From positions 1-64,000 of the forward strand of contig NZ_JACXXO010000007.1 in assembly GCF_017980685.1 (NCBI RefSeq): 64,000 bases of DNA, given 5' to 3'. This DNA is from Pseudomonas iridis (lineage in GTDB: Bacteria; Pseudomonadota; Gammaproteobacteria; Pseudomonadales; Pseudomonadaceae). Under the pieces are notes generated by a model. That model was not told where the DNA came from. It did no database searches and saw nothing but the letters and a program-made list of their open reading frames with translations. Both the position numbers and the translations under genes were made by a program. Numbering within the stretch: the first letter of the stretch is position 1; every line of letters begins with the position of its first letter. Positions 61,708 through 64,000 of the stretch are shown piece after piece.

Positions 61708-61791
61708 TTCGCGAGCAGGCTCGCTCCCACATTGGAATTGCACAGTCCAACGGTCAGCACAAAACCCTGTGAGAGCTGGCTTGCCAGCGAT
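61708..61791. repeat. Mixed REP pair (families A and B) inside the xdh operon
   Basis: A family A palindrome (TCGCGAGCAGGCTCGCTCCC, 61708-61730) and a family B one (GAGAGCTGGCTTGCCAGCGA, 61767-61791) lie between xdhB and xdhC. The pair is hybrid, unlike the matched pairs elsewhere. Confidence 0.8.
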
Positions 61792-61806
61792 GGCCGCGCC
61801 CCGGTC

Positions 61807-64000
61807 TTAAAGCGAAGCCAGCTCGGTTTCAGCTTCGACGGCCTTCACCGCTTTAAGCTGACGCATCTGCTCACAGCCCCACAACACCCGCTCCGGGGTC
61901 GCCGGGGCGTCGATCTTCGGCTGATGCTTGTAGTCACCGAGGCTTGCCACGGCGTCCTTGATCGCACACCACGCGGCAATGCCGAGCATGAACGGCGGCT
62001 CACCAACGGCCTTGGAGTGGAACACGGTGTCTTCCGGGTTCTTGCGGTTTTCTACCAGTTTCACTCGCAGATCCAGTGGCATGTCCGCCACGGCCGGGAT
62101 CTTGTAACTGGCCGGGCCGTTGGTCATCAGCTTGCCCTTGTTGTTCCAGACCAGCTCTTCCATGGTCAGCCAGCCCATGCCCTGGACGAAGCCACCTTCA
62201 ACCTGACCGATGTCGATGGACGGGTTCAGCGAGGCGCCGACGTCGTGGAGAATGTCGGTACGCAGCATCTTGTATTCGCCGGTCAGGGTGTCGACGATGA
62301 CTTCGCAGCACGCCGCGCCGAAGGCGAAATAATAGAACGGACGGCCACGGGCCTGGCTGCGGTCGTAGTAGATTTTCGGGGTTTTGTAGAACCCGGTGCT
62401 CGACAGCGAGACCTGATTGAAATACGCCTGCTGGATCAGCGATTCAAAGGTCAGGATGTGATCACGAACGCGTACATGGCCGTTATGGAATTCGACGTCT
62501 TCCTCGCTGACTTTGAAGTGCCGTGCGGCGAACTCAACCAAGCGTTGCTTGATGATCTCGGCGGCATTCTGGGCGGCTTTACCGTTGAGGTCGGCACCGC
62601 TGGAAGCAGCGGTTGGCGAGGTGTTTGGCACCTTGTCGGTATTGGTCGCGGTGATCTGCACGCGATCGATTTCGACCTGGAACACTTCGGCCACGACCTG
62701 CGCGACTTTGGTGTTCAGGCCCTGGCCCATTTCGGTGCCGCCATGGTTCAGGTGGATGCTGCCGTCGGTGTAGATGTGGATCAAGGCACCTGCCTGGTTC
62801 AAGAAACTCGCGGTGAAGGAAATACCGAATTTCACCGGGGTCAGTGCCAGGCCTTTTTTCAGGATCGGGCTGTTGGCGTTGTAGCGACGGATCGCTTCGC
62901 GGCGCTCGTAATACTGGCTGCTTTCTTCCAGTTCCGCGGTCATTTCCTCGAGCATGTTGTGCTCGACGGTCTGGTAGTAGTGGGTAACGTTGCGCTCGGT
63001 CTTGCCGTAGTAGTTGGCCTTGCGCACCGCGAGTGGGTCGAGGTTGAGGTGACGGGCAATCGCGTCCATCACTTCTTCGATCGCGACCATCCCTTGCGGG
63101 CCGCCGAAACCCCGGTAGGCGGTGTTCGAGGCGGTGTTGGTCTTGCAGCGATGACCGTTGATGGTCGCATCGCCCAGGTAATACGAGTTGTCCGAGTGGA
63201 ACATTGCGCGGTCGACAATCGACGCCGACAAGTCTGGTGAGCAACCGCAGTTGCCGGCCAGGTCCATGTTGATCCCGTGCAGGCGCCCGGTGCTGTCGAA
63301 GCCGACGTCGTACTCGACGTAGAACGGGTGACGCTTGCCAGTCATGAGCATGTCTTCGACGCGCGGCAGGCGCATTTTGGTCGGCTGACCGGTGAGATGC
63401 GCAACCACTGCGCACAGGCACGCGGGGCTTGCCGCCTGAGTTTCCTTGCCACCGAAACCACCGCCCATGCGGCGCATGTCGACGACGATCTTGTTCATCG
63501 ACACGTCGAGCACTTCAGCGACCAGTTTCTGCACTTCGGTCGGGTTCTGTGTCGAGCAGTAAACAATCATGCCGCCGTCTTCGGTGGGCATGACCGAGGA
63601 GATTTGCGTCTCCAGGTAGAAGTGTTCCTGACCGCCAATGTGCAGCGTGCCTTGAATGCGATGATCGGCGGTCGCCAGTGCGGAGACCGAATCGCCGCGC
63701 TGGTGGGTGTGGCTGTCGAGGACGAAGTGGCGCTTGCGCAGCGCTTCGACCACATCCAGCACCGGCTCGAGGTCTTCGTATTCGATGATCGCGGCCATCG
63801 CTGCCTTGCGTGCGGTTTCCAGATCCTTCGCCGCCACGGCGAGCACCGGTTGCCCGACAAATTGCACATCATCGATGGCCAGCAACGGGTCGCCCGGCAT
63901 CAGCGGGCCGATGTCTTTCAGGCCCGGGACGTCTTCGTGGGTGATGGCGATGCGTACGCCTTCGAAGGCATAGCAGGGACTTGTATCAATGCTGATGATC
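61807..64000 (-). CDS. xdhB: Xanthine dehydrogenase molybdopterin-binding subunit, C-terminal part (runs off right edge)
   Basis: XdhB is the molybdenum subunit that oxidises hypoxanthine and xanthine to urate. The minus-strand frame is open to base 64000, so the N-terminus, perhaps 60 to 70 residues, lies outside. About 731 residues are visible, including MGGGFGGKETQ near the molybdopterin site, a GFGGPQGMVAIEEVMDAIA segment, GGTEMGQGLNTKVAQVVAE, TAASSGADLNGKA, and the late KAVGEPPFMLG with the catalytic glutamate. xdhA is expected upstream, beyond the window. The stop is 135 bases before the xdhC start. Confidence 0.95.
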   Translation of the reverse strand, partial: IISIDTSPCYAFEGVRIAITHEDVPGLKDIGPLMPGDPLLAIDDVQFVGQPVLAVAAKDLETARKAAMAAIIEYEDLEPVLDVVEALRKRHFVLDSHTHQRGDSVSALATADHRIQGTLHIGGQEHFYLETQISSVMPTEDGGMIVYCSTQNPTEVQKLVAEVLDVSMNKIVVDMRRMGGGFGGKETQAASPACLCAVVAHLTGQPTKMRLPRVEDMLMTGKRHPFYVEYDVGFDSTGRLHGINMDLAGNCGCSPDLSASIVDRAMFHSDNSYYLGDATINGHRCKTNTASNTAYRGFGGPQGMVAIEEVMDAIARHLNLDPLAVRKANYYGKTERNVTHYYQTVEHNMLEEMTAELEESSQYYERREAIRRYNANSPILKKGLALTPVKFGISFTASFLNQAGALIHIYTDGSIHLNHGGTEMGQGLNTKVAQVVAEVFQVEIDRVQITATNTDKVPNTSPTAASSGADLNGKAAQNAAEIIKQRLVEFAARHFKVSEEDVEFHNGHVRVRDHILTFESLIQQAYFNQVSLSSTGFYKTPKIYYDRSQARGRPFYYFAFGAACCEVIVDTLTGEYKMLRTDILHDVGASLNPSIDIGQVEGGFVQGMGWLTMEELVWNNKGKLMTNGPASYKIPAVADMPLDLRVKLVENRKNPEDTVFHSKAVGEPPFMLGIAAWCAIKDAVASLGDYKHQPKIDAPATPERVLWGCEQMRQLKAVKAVEAETELASL

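Noticed and set aside
5596..61791. Recurrent palindromes as a possible CRISPR array or att sites
   Set aside because: The repeats are dispersed singly or in inverted pairs, without regular spacers or cas genes, and fit Pseudomonas REP sequences.
60895..63240. Plus-strand open frame of 781 codons across xdhC and xdhB
   Set aside because: It spans two real minus-strand genes and the REP-containing gap between them, so it cannot be one protein.

Overview
The window comes from the chromosome of a fluorescent-group Pseudomonas. OprF, SigX, ThrH and the propionate cluster read as Pseudomonas versions. Gene order follows two conserved Pseudomonas core blocks that I recall from P. aeruginosa PAO1: cysH-thrH-pabB ... 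ppsR-ppsA-rraA-cmaX-crfX-cmpX-sigX-oprF-cobA-nas, then pyrD-rmf-rlmKL-dacB-yggL. Many intergenic gaps carry paired REP palindromes typical of P. fluorescens relatives. I saw no rRNA, tRNA, transposase gene, prophage or CRISPR array.

Layout. 1-2745: 5' part of a large Rhs gene running off the left edge. 2.9-8.1 kb: a HAD phosphatase, an SDR/LysR divergent pair, and an NCS1 permease with an Asp/Glu-racemase-family enzyme. 8.5-11.5 kb: cysH, thrH, pabB. 11.7-14.8 kb: a three-gene ATP-grasp / inactive transglutaminase / retropepsin-like module. 15.0-23.8 kb: the 2-methylcitrate (propionate) cluster, GntR regulator-prpB-prpC-acnD-prpF-prpD. 23.9-26.3 kb: a divergent EamA exporter and MocR regulator. 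26.4-35.7 kb: PEP synthase and its regulator, a hydrolase, rraA, then cmaX-crfX-cmpX-sigX-oprF (envelope homeostasis). 35.7-47.5 kb: assimilatory nitrate/nitrite genes nirB-nirD-nasC-cobA, nasA with a PP2C-kinase fusion, and the regulators nasS-nasT. 47.7-56.8 kb: pyrD, rmf, rlmKL, a diguanylate cyclase, dacB, yggL. 57.0-64 kb: a BenE-type transporter, a GntR regulator and a purine-catabolism operon (xdhB-xdhC-guaD) running off the right edge.

The most informative regulatory signal is in the nitrate region. Upstream of nirB, nasA and also nasS the minus strand shows the same series: a sigma-54 promoter (GG-N10-GC), two short hairpins each with a six-base loop having A at position 1 and G at position 4 (the ANTAR-protein target), then a rho-independent terminator. 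NasT, encoded here, is an ANTAR protein and NasS its nitrate-sensing partner. The nirB leader matches a known mechanism. The copy in front of nasS suggests that nasST controls its own expression by antitermination, which I do not know to have been described.

Other points: a 166-187 bp element with CCCCTCACCC-type inverted ends present four times; intergenic repeats that supply the 3' ends of cobA, nasT and the EamA gene; a racemase-family enzyme lacking the first catalytic cysteine; and a structured leader in front of rmf.
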